Of a stretch of 64,000 nucleotides of DNA, positions 13,062 to 27,900 are shown piece by piece. The position numbers and the translations under genes are program-made. Location of the stretch: contig JAVHJL010000010.1 of the NCBI GenBank assembly GCA_036971715.1, positions 1,364,001 through 1,428,000 of the forward strand, in the 5' to 3' direction. The stretch is from Arthrobotrys musiformis (lineage: Eukaryota > Ascomycota > Orbiliomycetes > Orbiliales > Orbiliaceae). The number at the start of each line of letters is the position of its first letter. Position 1 is the first letter of the stretch. Under the pieces are notes generated by a model. It saw only the letters and a list, made by a program, of their open reading frames with translations, was not told the DNA's origin and made no database searches.

Positions 13062-13919
13062 ACGTAGCGAACCCTTGTTTTCCTTTTGTATCTATCTTAT
13101 CTTTTTGCACTTTCTTCTTCGGCACGGGTTTATAATGATCCTTTTCCCATGGGCTGGTGTTCATTCTTGTTCTGTACATCTTATGCATCTTCTTCCGTCC
13201 GACCTCCTCTATACCACCGACTCTTTATATACACTGCGCCACCCGATTCTACACTTTCGACGCGTGGAGAATGCCCGAGGGATTGATTTGGGGGGCCGAT
13301 AGATATCATGTTGATAATAATTTTTGCTTAATATCAGCATGCTCTCGAATTAAGGCCGGTTCGGCCAATAGCTCGAACCAAACCACCATTGCAAGCTCCG
13401 TTACCGGACTTTTCACCCCCATCACAAGCTTCATATTCAATCTTTAGTCTGTAAAGTCGACCTCGTAGCCCGTGTTTATGGCCCAAGGTGGGTCCGCATC
13501 ATCATAATAGTATACAATACCAGGGAAGTTGTTGAACCGCGTTGAGCCGCCCTGCAAAGATATTGTGACATTGTGACAGAACATCCCCGCCAAAATGCAG
13601 TCAAAACTGGGATTCGGCACACCGGAGTCACAGCGCCCAGCTTCAGCTTGGAGCTAGTGGATCGGTCGAGCCCATCACGATGACTTCTTCATCCTTCCCG
13701 CGACTTCAGCGGATGTCTTCTATTTCAGACCTGAAATACTCGCGTACACCGTAGTTTTAAAACTTCATCGGTTCCATCACTCATGAAAAGGTGATATCGG
13801 AATTCCGCTTTGCGCATCAAAACCTCACTAAATCGTACGTCATAGCCACGCTAAACAGTACAGGCCGCATCGCGACCTCACACGACTCGGCAGTCTACCG
13901 CGACAGACCGTGTCTCCTG

Positions 13920-15998
13920 ATGGCCCCGACCACTATCGCAGCTTGGGAGCCCTTTCCCATCCAGAGCGCCTTTAGTCCGTCGCTCTACATACAGCGCAAG
14001 TTCACTCCGACGTCGTATACAATATATCTCACAGACCTGACGTCGATATGGGCCGAATCGCTCGACAAGGGCGCCATATGCGATCGGGCTGAAGACCGTA
14101 ACTGCTCTATCGATCCATCCACCGATGACTCCCAGTTCCAGATTCTGCTAGAGAAGCTGGGGGCGGGTGTAACGGGGCTGAATCCTTCGGTCACGGTGGA
14201 TCTCGAAGTTCGAGGCGACACGTTCAACATCAATACCAAGGAGAAGCTGCAAGCCCCACTACAGCCGCTGGAATGGCGGTTCCGGTTGAAACTTCAGTCC
14301 GGTGCAAGCTTTACAAAGCACTTTTCCCTGCCATTGCTATACTATGGGTCTCTATTGTCGCGGCAGACGAACAGCCTGCTGACAATCATTGAGGAGAAAG
14401 ACGCGACTATCGCACGGCTTTTGGACAAGTTTGAGGAATATAAATTCGACCTCGGTAGCATATTTCCAGGCTACAAGAAAGGGCGAACGCCTCAGGGGAA
14501 AGCGAAGGGACTCGTACAATTTGATAAGGACGTCTGGCAAAAAGAGCTCCAGGCAGCCGAGTTCGAGTCGAAGGTTTCTAAAGAGCTAGTGAAGGCCACA
14601 TTCTACCAACTATCGAGGAAGGATGAGAAGCTAGAGGTCCCACTCCCGAAGGCACCAGAAACTCAGTGGTGGACGAAGCTCTCCGGCAAAACAACGGTGA
14701 AGGGCGAGCCGGAGCCCGAACGAACACCTTTCACAACCCCGAAAAAGCCTCCCCCGAAGGCCATACGAATAAACACTGATTCCGATGACGACTTCGAGGC
14801 GCTTCCCTCGTCGCCTATCCGGGCTTCAGCAATAGAGCCCCCAGCTCCTATCAAAACACCCCTTGATGATGAAACTGTATGTAACTTTGTGATCATATCT
14901 GCACGATTATTCTACTAATATAGCAGACAGACGGATGACGAGGATGATGATCTAACGAATGCCGGTCCTGCCCATGGGTCCCGGTCAACTTCGACTTCAC
15001 AAAATACACCTTTGCCTCCGAAAGGATCCGTCTCCCCAAAGCGTATGGAAACAAAAAGCGCTTCCCCCAAACCTGCCGTCAAAAAGGAGACACAGGATCA
15101 GTCGAGATTCGAGGAAAACTTTCGCAGTCAAATGGGTTTCCTTGACTCACTCGTGGAATATGACGAAACCACAAGTGATTCTGAAGCCGAGGCTCCCAAG
15201 CCAAAGAAAGTAGCACTTGCACCCCCGAAGACTGGTGGTATCAAAAAGACAATCGGTGGCAGGAAGCAAGAAGCAAAACCACCACAGGACGATTCAAAAA
15301 GCACCACCCCAGCTCCCCCAGTGTCGAAAGCAGACGAAGAGCCAGAAGCTCCCAAGCGTGTAGGCAAGATAAAGGGTACGATCGGAAGCCGCAAACCAGG
15401 TACAGAGCCTGTAAAGCGCAAAGACCCAGAGCCAGATAGTGACGTAAGTTCAGATATTTTCCATTTGCTTTCAAATCCCGGAACTAGGCGGCCATCTTGG
15501 ACGGTGGTACAACGACATCGCCTACGTTTCAGAACAGCATGAATGTGGTTGAAGTGATATCAAAAATCACAAGATCCGCAAGCTAACAAAACTTTTTCTT
15601 TTCTACATCAGGAGGAAATGGTCGATCCGGAGCCAGAAGCGCCGAAGCCACCGCCTGTATGGATATACTTCCCTTTGTTCTTTCTAACTTATTTTCCTTT
15701 ACGACCTTATGACCACGCATTCCTTTTGCGCCTTAAGGGGATATCTGGATACGCTGTCCTCCTTCATGGGAACCATCCCTCCACGGAAAGACAACGACAT
15801 CCACACATACGTAACTTCTCATATCCTAAAAAAGAAAATGATACTAACTCCAATAAATACGTGCAGAAGAAGAAAGCAAAATCAAAATCCCCTCCTATTG
15901 AGGGTATGGATGAAGATGCCGCACAAAAGCGACGTGAAGACCTCCAAAAGCAACTTGCGGCAAAAGCAACCGGGAAAAAGAGGGGCAGGAGGTTCTAA
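13920..15998 (+). CDS. NEJ1: Non-homologous end-joining factor, XLF/Nej1 family
   Basis: Nuclear partner of the Lif1/XRCC4-DNA ligase IV complex, stimulating end ligation. Exons 13920-14876, 14931-15443, 15612-15656 and 15867-15998 join to 548 aa. The head domain (about residues 5-150) has the family pattern: an early Trp (AAWEPFPIQ), YTIYLTDLTSIWAESLD, the SIDPSTDDSQF turn and LEWRFRLKLQ. A helical stalk around EEKDATIARLLDKFEEYKFD follows. The C-terminal half is acidic/basic low complexity with two related motifs, IKKTIGGRK (near 422) and KIKGTIGSRK (near 464), and ends KKRGRRF, resembling the basic Ku-binding tail of XLF proteins. The frame stays open upstream to a GTG at 13791, but 13920 is the first ATG and fits the short leader before the conserved Trp. 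Exon 3 is only 45 nt. Family call is fairly firm; the symbol is by analogy. Confidence 0.8.
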
Positions 15999-18900
15999 AC
16001 CACTGTTAGGCCTCGAAAACACGCAGGAACCTCTCCCCTGCCTGACAGAATCAGAAAATCCCCATGAACTAATCATCCCACCCCAGGTAAGTCAAGAGGT
16101 CACGGGGTCCCAGGCTGCCAGCAGGTCTTTTTACTGTATAGCACATGCGGAGGTTATTTTTTGTTTGAATTATTTTTAGGTATAGCGTAAAAAGGTTGGG
16201 AGTTATCATGAAAAGCATTATCGTGTTTGGTACCCCAATCTCCTTTTTGACCTCATCCCCAGTCTAGGAATAAATCCAGGGCATATCAGGACCAAAATAG
16301 GAACCATAATACAAAATTCCAATCCCCTCTTTCTCATTTCTTGAAACATTGGCCACTCAAGCCCCTATCCTTTCCGATCAAATGCTATTATTATCCCATA
16401 TGCTATCTTCTAGCATAACACTACGACTGTATGAACAATGAAAACGCTCGCAATGAGACGCAAAGCTCTTAAAGCTAATGTTTAGTATATTACTCTAGCT
16501 ATAGCTATCGCTACCGACAAGACCCCATCAGGTCTTGTATTTGTGTGTGTACGTGTGCACAGCACTGTTTTGGAGGCGAAATGTTGTATTTTTGTATAAA
16601 ACCGAATTGAAAAGCCTCTATCTCCATATTTCACAGTCGTGTCCCTGTTGTATCTAGCATACACGGGGCTTTACGAACACGAGAGCGCCCTGTGGGACCC
16701 GAGGTTAGTTCCACGATGCAAGGGCCTAAATTCAAGGTGAAACTCGTCAACTACTAAGACTGTGCACGCGCACGACACATTTACACAAACTCATATCCGA
16801 TATATATCGATTTGATTGGGTCCACAAAGCTAGATCTTGAAGCCCACGTGAAAACAGACCACCTTTATTTAGTTCGGTATAAACGACAATTTAATTATCG
16901 GTATCTCCGGCTCAATCTAACCCATCGGTGCATCATGTAAACCGTGTACAGCGTCGTATATCCATAAACGTGAACCTAGTCTTGTGGAACCTGAACCATG
17001 CATATCGTCCTGCAGAGTATACTAGCTATGTGGGACAATTTTGATTCTATCGTGTGACGGACGTGTACACCTCTTCGCAGTAAAAAAAATCCCATCGCTC
17101 TATAGAATTCTTTACTTTCAAAGCATATTCGGAATGGTTCAAGTGCTTAGGATGGCATATGTGTATGCACATTCCTTGTATTGTATATTAAGCCAAGTCC
17201 AGGTACCTAGGTATCAGACCAATGCAACATTTTCTTATATGCAAGGCCTATGGATACAGGGGCGCCGAAACATACATAGCGCCTCTCTCAGGTTGGTCTG
17301 GAGCGAACCTCTCAGGTCCATAGATCGAACTCAAGTCGGGAAACGTTGATTTTTGACGGTAGCCCCGCGAGCTCGCGATCACCGAGCCTGCGTGGACCAA
17401 GCATGCACCTGCGGGAAAGTATGTACATCCCGTGTTACTTGAATTAATCACATGTTTCAGCCCTATGGTTATAATTATAAATTTAAACCTCCCACTCAGA
17501 TCAAATACATATCTAAGAAACCGAGGGCCTCGTCTTTGTGTTTTTTTTCTCGCTATTTTGGTATCCCAGAATTCATAATTTTGAATGTTCTCTGTCCAAC
17601 AACCAGCCAAAATCCGCTATTTTTAATTCCATGTTTGAAGCACTCTCAATTATCTTACCAGCCACAAAATTTCCCCCGTTCCTAGATTAGCAACGTCGAA
17701 CTATCGTATGCAGGGATATTCTGAATGCACAGGTACCTAAATAAACCATTTCTAATGCAAGGTTGTGGCGAGAAAGATCGATCCTGGGATCCCCAAAATA
17801 CAACATAGTAGCCTTGTATCGAGATATCCTATTTTCTAGCTCAGGATTCCACACATGCACCACGGGCGCTGAAACAACCATATCGCCGGAATTAGTTCCC
17901 ATCTAGTGTATTAAACCATAACCAGGGTATTCCGTCAAGTCAGCTCCTGAAAAGTCGTACAGTTGCTGACAGCGGACAAATCAAAACCATAACTAGACCG
18001 TTAGCAATAGGCGCAACATCCGCGTTTCGGATTGACAGATTATCCAGAGCAGTCTTCAGAATCATGTTTCGCCCTTGTAGTATCCCGGAGGTTGCTGTCA
18101 ATTTGCCTTCTCAAGGCATGGGTGAGCGTATCCTCGATGCCAGGCGGCCAACTTGAATGTGAAAGATGAGCGTCCCCAGACTATTTCCCCCCACCCTAGA
18201 ACCTCGGGAGCCGATGGGTAGGAGCATTTCGTTACACAACGGATTTGGCAAATTAATCGACATGCCGGGTTGACCCGGGTCAGCGTTCAAAAAGGGCTGG
18301 ACTATGAACGCCAACCGACTACGTTCTAGCGCGCTTTACATGTATAAAACATGAACAGCAGCCTAGCACATCTCCACATTTATCTCTAGGGTACGCATGT
18401 CAGAAGAATTCGTGATACTTCAGGGACTGAAAACCTTTAACGGAGATAAGCGTATCATACAGCGATACTAGCTATAGGAATGCGAATATTCGGCGTACCG
18501 AGTTTGAAGTTCTCCCGCAACCCGAGTATTATGTCATTATACCTTAATATACATACAGATACATGCAGGTGTAAGTTTCAGAGCAATGCAAGGTAGTCTA
18601 CATATCCTCGATGGGGGCTCGAGGTTACAAATACAAAAACCTTGTCCCTATAGAGAGCTAGAGCTAGATCTATAGATAACTAGAAGGCACCAATTGCAAT
18701 TGATCGACATGCACGGGACAGGAGCTCGGCCACAGAAGCCAGATACGCCGTAATCCTATCAACAGCGATGATATGTTTCTTCAATGAATTGATGAAATTT
18801 AACTCGAGGCTCGGAATTGAATCTGTTCCAGGTTCTGAGCTGTGTTACATCACCGGTGCACCATAGCGCCAGAACTAGTATGGGTAAAGATCGTCTAGAT

Positions 18901-21900
18901 CCTGAATCGCGACCCGTCCCAAACTTAACTCCAAGCCATATGCATATAGACATACAACAATAAAATGCCACACCTTGCATCTTGAGTGTGTCGAAGTGGC
19001 TGCCTAGTCTAGGGAGTTGATATCATTGGCTCTGTGGATATGTTACAGCCCAGCTACAAGCTGAAATTCTTCGGCCCGTGATCTATTGGTACGGCATATA
19101 CTAGTATCGCTGCATTTCAGAACCCAAGTTGCAATGCAATATTTGCCACTGAAATTCTAAATATATCATGCTAGTTTGATAAATCATACGTAACATGTAA
19201 TTCGGAAGTTCATGCGTGCATGCAGAGTAATCTTTTGGCTCTAGCCTCAAAGCATGAACTTGTCGACCATTATTGGTGTATCGTCAGGACCCAGGTCGGT
19301 ATGGGCCAACTATCGCAATATCGACTGAGACTGGCCGATCGCCGAATCTATACCTAGCTACTACATAAAATATGATTAGCAAAGCACAATCCCAGCTAAA
19401 GTTTGGTTATACATACAACTTTGCAAAGAGCTACAAGAGCGCAAAGCAAAATGCAAGATCGATCGACCGAGCATGAAACAAGCCACAGCTATCCTGGTAT
19501 CATCTCGCTGTATTTCACCTCCTTCGAAATTGCAAAAATATGCAATTATTTCTTCCTAGTACTCAGCAACCGAGCTTGTAGTAGTAATTGGTTCGGATCG
19601 AGTATGCGTCGAGCGGACAGGTTGAAAACTAATCCGCCTGCATATGATCAGCGGCTGTGAGAGAGTTACGAACCCGACCCGGTTTCACAATGACAGATGT
19701 TCTGAAGTGTGACGTAAAGGTCAATAGATTCGCGATAAGGTAGATAGCAAGCCCAGCCTTCGAAGCTTTTTGGGGGGCTTCTTGGTTTTAATACAGATAT
19801 CGGTTCTATAGACATCGCAACAGAGAGATAGAGAGACATGGCTAACTAGTGCTAGCAATCCACTCGCAGGCATTTCAGCTGGGCTTTATAATACAGAACC
19901 CAATTGAACTTAGAAAAAAAACTTCTTGAGTACACCAGATAGTCATTATTCGGTCTTTGCCTCGAGTGGCTTGATTAGGGGCCATCTTATTGAATACAGA
20001 TGCCAAAATACTAAGAATTTACATAAAATCCAATCTGTTCTCGATTTGCTCAATACGGCTGCGCACATGTCGGGTGATAAGGCTTGAATGTGCTGTACAA
20101 ACACAGGCTTCCAGCCAGTGATCGCGAAGGCTTCAGTTCAGGCAAACTGTATATTGTTGCTATTAAAGAGATATTGACCAATCATAAAGGCACAAGAGGT
20201 CTAGAGGCTCTCAACTCTGCAGCCTGTGCCGCTGTCAAGGGTCGCAGGAATGTATGGTTCCGACGTTCTGGTAATGATCACACAATTGTACAACAAAGAG
20301 ACGGTGGTCCAAAACACAACGTTGACTATGGTGGCACGAATCTACTACGAAATAGCAGTGGTGCCATGGTGATACTCCATTACCTTGAAGCTCAAACATA
20401 TTCTTATAATAGTCATACGATCTTTAATTTCAAATCGCCATGCTAGACATGACATCCAGGGCCGCATTTAATATTTACACTGGTTCACGACAAAATGCGG
20501 CCCGGTATCAGCCCAGGTCTCGGAGGGAGGACTAATCCGAGTACGTCGGCATGAAATTCAGTACCTGTGCGCAGATCAAGAGGTATCTATCAATTGTGTA
20601 GGAGCCCAGACCGCTCTTTCAGAGGGACATCCATGGCCACAGTCAACAAGCATCATGATACAGCCACATATGACACAAGCCTGCTACGAAACCATGGATC
20701 TCCTTTACCTTACCTCGAACAGTTAGAAACGTTCTAATCTACCCTTGCCCTTGAGCGTATTAAAAAACATCCCGAGCATATTAAAGCCTTAAAGCAAACT
20801 ATGGCGTCTGTCAATCCATTCACTGTTTCCCCCTTCTTCGCCATCGGTTCATCATGCCAGGGACACCCGCTGTTGTTTGCTCGCAATAATTCTGCTACAT
20901 ATGCGCCCAAGCTAGTGCAAAAGCTAATTTACGATGATTATCAAAGGCATAAGATCTTCCCATTATTATTGTGGCTGCTACCCCCCTCCAGCAGTAGCAT
21001 AACGATAAAGGGAAATGGGTGTAATGTGGATCCGTGGGTAAGGGTCCCGGATCTTGAAGAGGCGTATCTTGGCTAGGGAATACAAGGGCTGTAGAGGGTC
21101 AAGTACCATAGACGCATTGAAGAGGGTGCATCGATGGCTGCATGCTATACGGGGTATGCAGGCTCGCCAACCACATGGCAATTAAAGCTGAGCGACCCGA
21201 CCCACTCACACGTTTTATCGTGTATAGCGATTACCACGTGGCTCCTAGTCGACGCATTTCGAGGCGAAAACCACATGGGCATCCAGGTACAGAAGCTTAA
21301 ACTCTATAGATGGCGTTGCATATATAGCATCCACCCACACACTAGTGAAATTTCGTAATTTCTGCCGTGTTGGATATTATCGTGACTTCTCCGAACGTGC
21401 CGCCGACACGGCTGCTAGCTTTACCAGATATGGAACACCCCCTCGTGCAAACCGAGGATCATCGATGGTCATGTAGTGGCTAGTGGTCTATAATATCGAA
21501 CTACACACACACCCCTGGGATATCGAATAACATTATAGAGCGGCCACAAATAGGATTCTCGAGCTGCAATTTCCCGTGTCTGTGAATAGTTTGCAGCATT
21601 TATACAGCCTTGTCTCATACCCCAACCTAGTTCTGCAGAATTGTGAGTGTACTTCGTACATGTATCCAATCAGTGACGAATGTAAAGGATTCGATTCGAC
21701 CGAACCCCTGCAGAGTCGACGGCTTTCAAGCACGTTCGCTAAGTATCGCGTGGCAGGAGGGATTCATTTCGTCTTAGCATCCCCAAGACCATGCATGCCT
21801 AGGTAGACGAGAATGGGAAAAGAGGCCGAACCGGTGGGTGCTTCGTATTTCACACTGTCTTTCTAGACGGTGCATCGGCGTCCCCATCCGATCTAGCTGA

Positions 21901-24900
21901 CCCGGCCACGTTTTTCGAGGCCCATGAGGTTCTCGCGTGGGCATGGCATGGAGGCTTGATCGTACATTCCGGCATTATTTCTTACCCCGCAGCACAGCTT
22001 CTCCCACACAAGATGTAACCCAAGCTGCAGTGTTCTACGCAGCTCATTTCACACTTTCACAATGCATTAACTAGCAGGAAAAAAAGTGCTCAAGGGCAAA
22101 GGAATTCTACCACTAATATCGTTCATTCCTGCGAGGACCTCTTGGAATGCAGCCTTTCATTCGCTTCTGTCAGCGTGGGAGGCTAAATGGCCACGAGGTG
22201 AGTGGAGTAAGTGTGCATGCAGGGCGGGCGCTTAGTGTTTGGATTCGTCGAAAATTATACCACACCGTCTACCACAAAGTATGTGTTGAGGTGATGTTGG
22301 GTCGCTGATTGGCCTGTGCTACCTTCTGAGTGGGCACGGACTTCTGTCTTGCAGAATTTACTGGCAAGTGCCGACACCCACACCAAAAAATGATTGCTTT
22401 CCCCTCACGATATCACTTTTTTTTTTTTTTTTTTTTTGTTTTCCTAATAAAATTTAATTTTCGACGCTCATGACACAGGAAAATATGTAATGCTTACTTT
22501 CGAATAACCCCCCAGAGTTTTCATGCAGATTATTCGGACGAAAACTGTTCCTTCCAAAGGTAATACGCAATGCAGCTATTTATTCTCTACATGAAGTCAC
22601 CGTTATACAAATTTCTAAGCTCCAGCGCAATACTGGAAACTGGTAGGGCTGGTTTCATAAGCTTAAGGCATGAAAATAAACATTGGCGATGACATCAAAG
22701 TCAACTTTTGGTTCAGCGCATTATAAAAATTTTGTAAATAAACCGCCATAGCCCGGGCCCAACTTTGTCTCATTCGTTATTAGTATACCTGCATAACACG
22801 TAAGCAAAGCTAGCGCTCCAATGCGGCAGAGACGGCTCGGACTGTGAGGTCCCGAGCGACAAAAGCCAAGATACTAGCTCAAAAGACTTCAACGTCGACA
22901 AGGTCCATGGGGGCATGATACATACGTACTATGCGTACTCTGTAGATGCATTGATTGTGAAGGAAAGAATGAATGAGTATCTAATATTAGCTTGACGGCT
23001 CATTGTTCTCGATCGATCCAACGATATTACCACCAGACACTCCTGCATGCGTCAGTTCATGCCCACGTTTTCTTTCCCACTGCAGACCCGTGTACGCCCG
23101 CACACCATCAAAAAATATATATATCATTAAAGACGCAAATTTCCCTTGTCAGCCTCATGAACAAAAAATGTTCCTCCCGATATGAAAAAGAAGGTTGGCT
23201 CGGCTGATCTTGGCCCTTGCTGGGGTGTTAGTTTCGAAGCCTTCCAGAATCCTCCCAAAAACGATGATCTGAAACACAGGGGCCTCACACTAAGCTAGAA
23301 CTAGTGATGACCCACTTCCCTGCGAAGTAGCCTGCAAAGCTGATTCTTGCAGTAATCAGATGATGTTCGGAAAGTTAGCTGTGAAAGAGTGGGTAGACCA
23401 AGGGCTCCTCTTGGGCTTGGGGGGAAAAGGTTGATGTACATATGTATTTGATCGCAAAGCCCATTGGAGGCCGCGGTTTTGAGCGGAACGTTATTATGTG
23501 GGCTACTAACAATCTAAACAGCATTCGGACACGAACGTGGGTCCAACAAGTCGACGTAGGATTTTAGTAGATTCGAGGCTAGGATTTTAGATGGCGTAAA
23601 CAGCGCCATTTACATGCAAACCAACTATCTCTCTCCACTCCTCCCAGAATGACGTATTATAATTAATGACCATTCCGAATATTCAAGGGTGAAAGTGTTT
23701 CAAGATTTTCTAGAAAACTGTCACTGATCACCCGGGGTGGCTTTTTTTTGCTAGGTCAGGTACCAGATCCCTAGTTAGTCAATGCATTCTACCGCCGCAG
23801 ACCAGGGACCGACGTGTGACGGGGTGTGTGCCCCGTGCTTTTATCGATAAAGTCGCCCCAGGAGGCCCGGTGAATCAAATGAAACCGTCGTCTTGTCGCT
23901 CGCCACCAGAAAACACGAAGCGAAAGTAGCCCCAAAATGCTCGAGCGTCTCGCGGTATGAAGTCCGGTTCCTGAAAATCGACCTTCCAAATTTATCATCT
24001 CGAGTATGCAGGTACAGTCTCAAATAAAGGAAGGGTCAGAGCGGGCTACCCGGATTCCCTTAAAAAGAAAAGGGCTGGAAAGAGGATCTCGTACCTGAAG
24101 CTAGGGCTGGCATCAATTTCACGATTTTAACCAGCCGAGATCAAACCAAACAATTAAATTGACCACCTATGAAAAGACACCCAAAGATAACACTATAGTA
24201 CAAGGACATGACACACTATGTCCTAGACCCATTAAGCACACAAAACGCCCTAGATTGCTTTCATCTGTCATTCCAGTAACGTATGCCAATGTACCATGCG
24301 CCTCAAGCAAAATTTTCTCTTAGTATTCTCGATCCTAAAATTGTTTTTTGACCCATTCGGGTTGTTTCGCGATGTAGGCGATTAACCACGTGCTGAATTC
24401 CCTCCACCCCATGGCCGTAACGGGCATGATCTGAAGCGCAGTAGATGCAGGTACCGTTTATCCTTGGATACCATCGAGATTTGATACCCTCGAAGCTCAA
24501 TCCTAGGGTAGACGGTCCGTGAGTAATTTCTATATTTACACACTTTTTTGTCTCCATGAAGTTGTAACCGGATATCATACCATGGCATATATCGGTATCA
24601 CGAAACACCATCCTAGATCATATAGTAATATATTCTAAACTTATGGGTTATTACTGTCTTCTGTAATGGTATTATCCCTACCTAATGCCCGACTCCAGCT
24701 CGCAGAGCTCCCTGTCCTGACCCTTCTGACTGCCGCATTAACGCCTTCAAGATTTTTTCCAGGGTGGGAGACAAGGGTTCAATAATGGTAATTCCCTAAA
24801 ATGATGGCTTACCGGCGCCACAGGTGTACTTACGTCCTAAGCCCGAACTGGGATTCTAATTGATCCCTTGCTTTGTATGATATGGTTACGCCGGACCATT

Positions 24901-27900
24901 AGCTACGTATGACACCCTAGTTCTGTATCTGCATTGATTCAACGATTGACTAAAAGACCATACTCTGCCCACAATATCTATCCATAGCTAATTAAGACAA
25001 TATGATGCACATATACATGCACCGGGTATAATTCACCCTTCCTTAAGCACACATTTACAAGCAGCGTTAACGTTATCTATATCCCAGCTTGATCAAGTTT
25101 GATGTCCTCGTCAAGACGAAACCTCCCCCAAGGGCCTCAATGCATGTCGTTGACTATACCTAATGCATAACAGTGCAGTATATTTGTAAATAACGTACTA
25201 ATGGCCACTAATCGGAAGCTGCCGACGAAACGGCCTCATAATCTATCATAAGCTCCAAAAGCTTCAAGGGTAGCAAATATAGTCTTTGTATCAAATGAAC
25301 CCTCCACAAGGTTGGAGCTCGGAGAAAACCCATCGGTACTGACAAACGCATAAATCGCGAAAAAGAGAGTTCGCGGAGCTGAACAGACTAGCTTGAAAAT
25401 TACAAATTATTGCAAGAGTAGATTAGAATTCAAAATTTTTTGACTCAGTTTGAAGCTCTCAATTTTACGCACCAGTATATTATATCAGATTGTTTATTTT
25501 TCCTTTCCAAAAATGCTAATCGATGCAAATGCGAATTAGAAGTCGAGTTCGAAATGAACCGCTTAGTAGAAGGGGCTGGCAACTGGGCGCAGCTGGTTAG
25601 CCACACCGATATGGCTAGTCTTTCCAATCTACTCGTAATTAAAAAGTTTAGGAGTCTCGGCGCTTGAAGGCCAATGGTTCATGATGTAACTGGCTGCAAT
25701 CCCGTGAACGCAAATTCCCTGCACATACGGGCTTCAAGTACCTCCATAGTAGTATGCATTATCAATTGAGAGGCAAGGGGATAGGATGGGCAATCCGCGA
25801 ATCATCAAAATACCTAGCGAAACGAGGGTTCCTCCAAACTACTAGCTCCGGATCTCATCGCCATCGGCCATCTGACGGTCAGACCACCAGGTGTGCCAAA
25901 CGGTCCACTAAAAAGGATCAGACGATTTTTTTTGACCGCAACAAAAAAGAAGGTTCGCAATCTAGAGCTATTCCGAACGCTAGATCTAATACCCGTGGTT
26001 GGAATGAGAGACATTCAGGTACCGTTTCTGCTTTTGTGCTTAGCTTTCTTGAAGGAAAGATAGAAAAGTACCCGGGGTGGGGCGTCCAATGGGTGGAGAC
26101 ATTTGGGAGCGCCCATCTGATCATAATCTTCCTGCCAAGCCGTGTTCCTGAATTCGTACCCGTTTCGCTAGCTCCTTCCCTTTCGTCTACGTGAGTAGGT
26201 TTCAGCGCCTTCGCTTTTACCCCATCGCTAGCCATTAATATCGCATCGAGGGGTTGGGATGCTTTGGATGGTCGATGTTTAATTTTTTCAGCAAAAAAGA
26301 AAAAGAAAAGAAATAGTCTAGAGCTCGTCGGTTCATCGACCCTACGAACGGTCTGAAGAATTGCAGATAATCCCGGCCAATACCTGTTTCCATTGGGCAT
26401 AAATAACATCGACGAAACAGAACAGAAAAGACACTTCGGGCCCGCCATGGTTCCGATCTCCATCCCTAGTCCTAGCTCCCCAAGCAGGAAAGAAAAGAAA
26501 AAAGTGGTCATTCCTCACCTCCTCAATAGCGCAATAGTGGGGACCCATTAAGCTCACCACGGCCTTTGTAGTCAAACCGAACAAAAAAGCACAGCATATG
26601 AGGACCCACAATTCTACAACTCGTACCTGTCCACCACCTTGTTTTTTGCCCCACTTTCTTTCCCATCCAAGTTTGCTCTTATGAAACACCATAATTCCAT
26701 ACATACAATACGTTACTATCTTCATGTAATGTAATGTAATGTACTACGTTACTACTATATCTCTTTTTTTTTTCGCGCCTGGCCCACTTTTCCTTATACA
26801 CGCTTTTCCTTTATCACTTATCTCAATCTGTACTCGAAATTGAGAAAACAGACAATCTTATAGTACTACATACGCATGCGTTACATGTCGACAAAAGAAT
26901 TTGATGAGATGATGGGGAAAAAAGTGCCGGGGAGTGCCGGACAGGGCCAAGATAAACACATGCAAATGACACAGTGTGGAGTAAAACCTGCACCACATTT
27001 TCCTTCTAGAAAAGAACTTTGAACACTCAAGGACAACTGATCCGTTCGATCGATTTCCCCTCCCCTCCGTAAAAGTAGGATTCTTACCCCAAGTTTGATG
27101 CTTTTGCATGAACTTTGAGGAAGCTTAAGGCAAAAATATATTTGTTTTATCTCATACTGGGCTATCCATGCCTACCTACACTTTCGTGAATCGTTGCTAT
27201 TACCAAACTTGACCGACAATATAATATTTTTTTGTTATTGACAAATCCGACGGTAAAGTGGTATTTTAATATTGCAATTGGCCATTTTTATGCACCTAGA
27301 GGGTCTGAGCTGAAGTATCAAAACCAACCACATCTTCAATATCACTCTCAAGATCGAGTGATTGCAAAGATCAAGAGCAATAGAGAGGAAAATGCTTGAA
27401 CTTGCAGCCACCAAGAAAGCTTTACCAATCCAATCCCATATCCTCCCCATTCCCCTTCCCTCTAGAACAAAAGAATCAAGCCACCCCAAAATACCAAGTG
27501 GAGAAGCAAAAGGCAGACCCACCCCAGGAGGAAGAGAGCACGAGCAGGTTTTTTTTCTCGTACCTGAAGCTAATCTACATGTAGACTAGTCAGGACAGTC
27601 GAGCTCGACAGGATTGCGCTACTAGTGCACCGCATGAACGAAATCTTAGCCCGCTAGATTGCTAACTGTAGCAAGGGAAGGAAAGTTATTCGAAGTCGGA
27701 TAACTTGTAACCCGCGATGGTCATCATGATGATCAAGACTATGGGGCTCCACTGACTTGATACATGGTTGCGTCGACTCATAGATAGCGGCAGTTTTATG
27801 CATCATGTTGTATCGTATACTCCTAGCGCATACTATTCTACAGCTGGATACGTACATACGTATGCATAGATTGCAATCAGCTACCCGAAAGCTCTGTAGA

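Noticed and set aside
13791..13919. Upstream extension of the XLF/Nej1 frame
   Set aside because: Opens with GTG, not ATG; the first ATG at 13920 fits the family's short leader.
20801..21076. 91-codon + strand frame starting MASVNPFTVSPFF
   Set aside because: Has a true ATG but no family, promoter or intron support, in otherwise non-coding DNA.
25754..26511. Overlapping 146-codon (+) and 197-codon (-) open frames
   Set aside because: Both strands are open at once, composition is low complexity with Phe and Lys runs, and no domain or splice support is visible.
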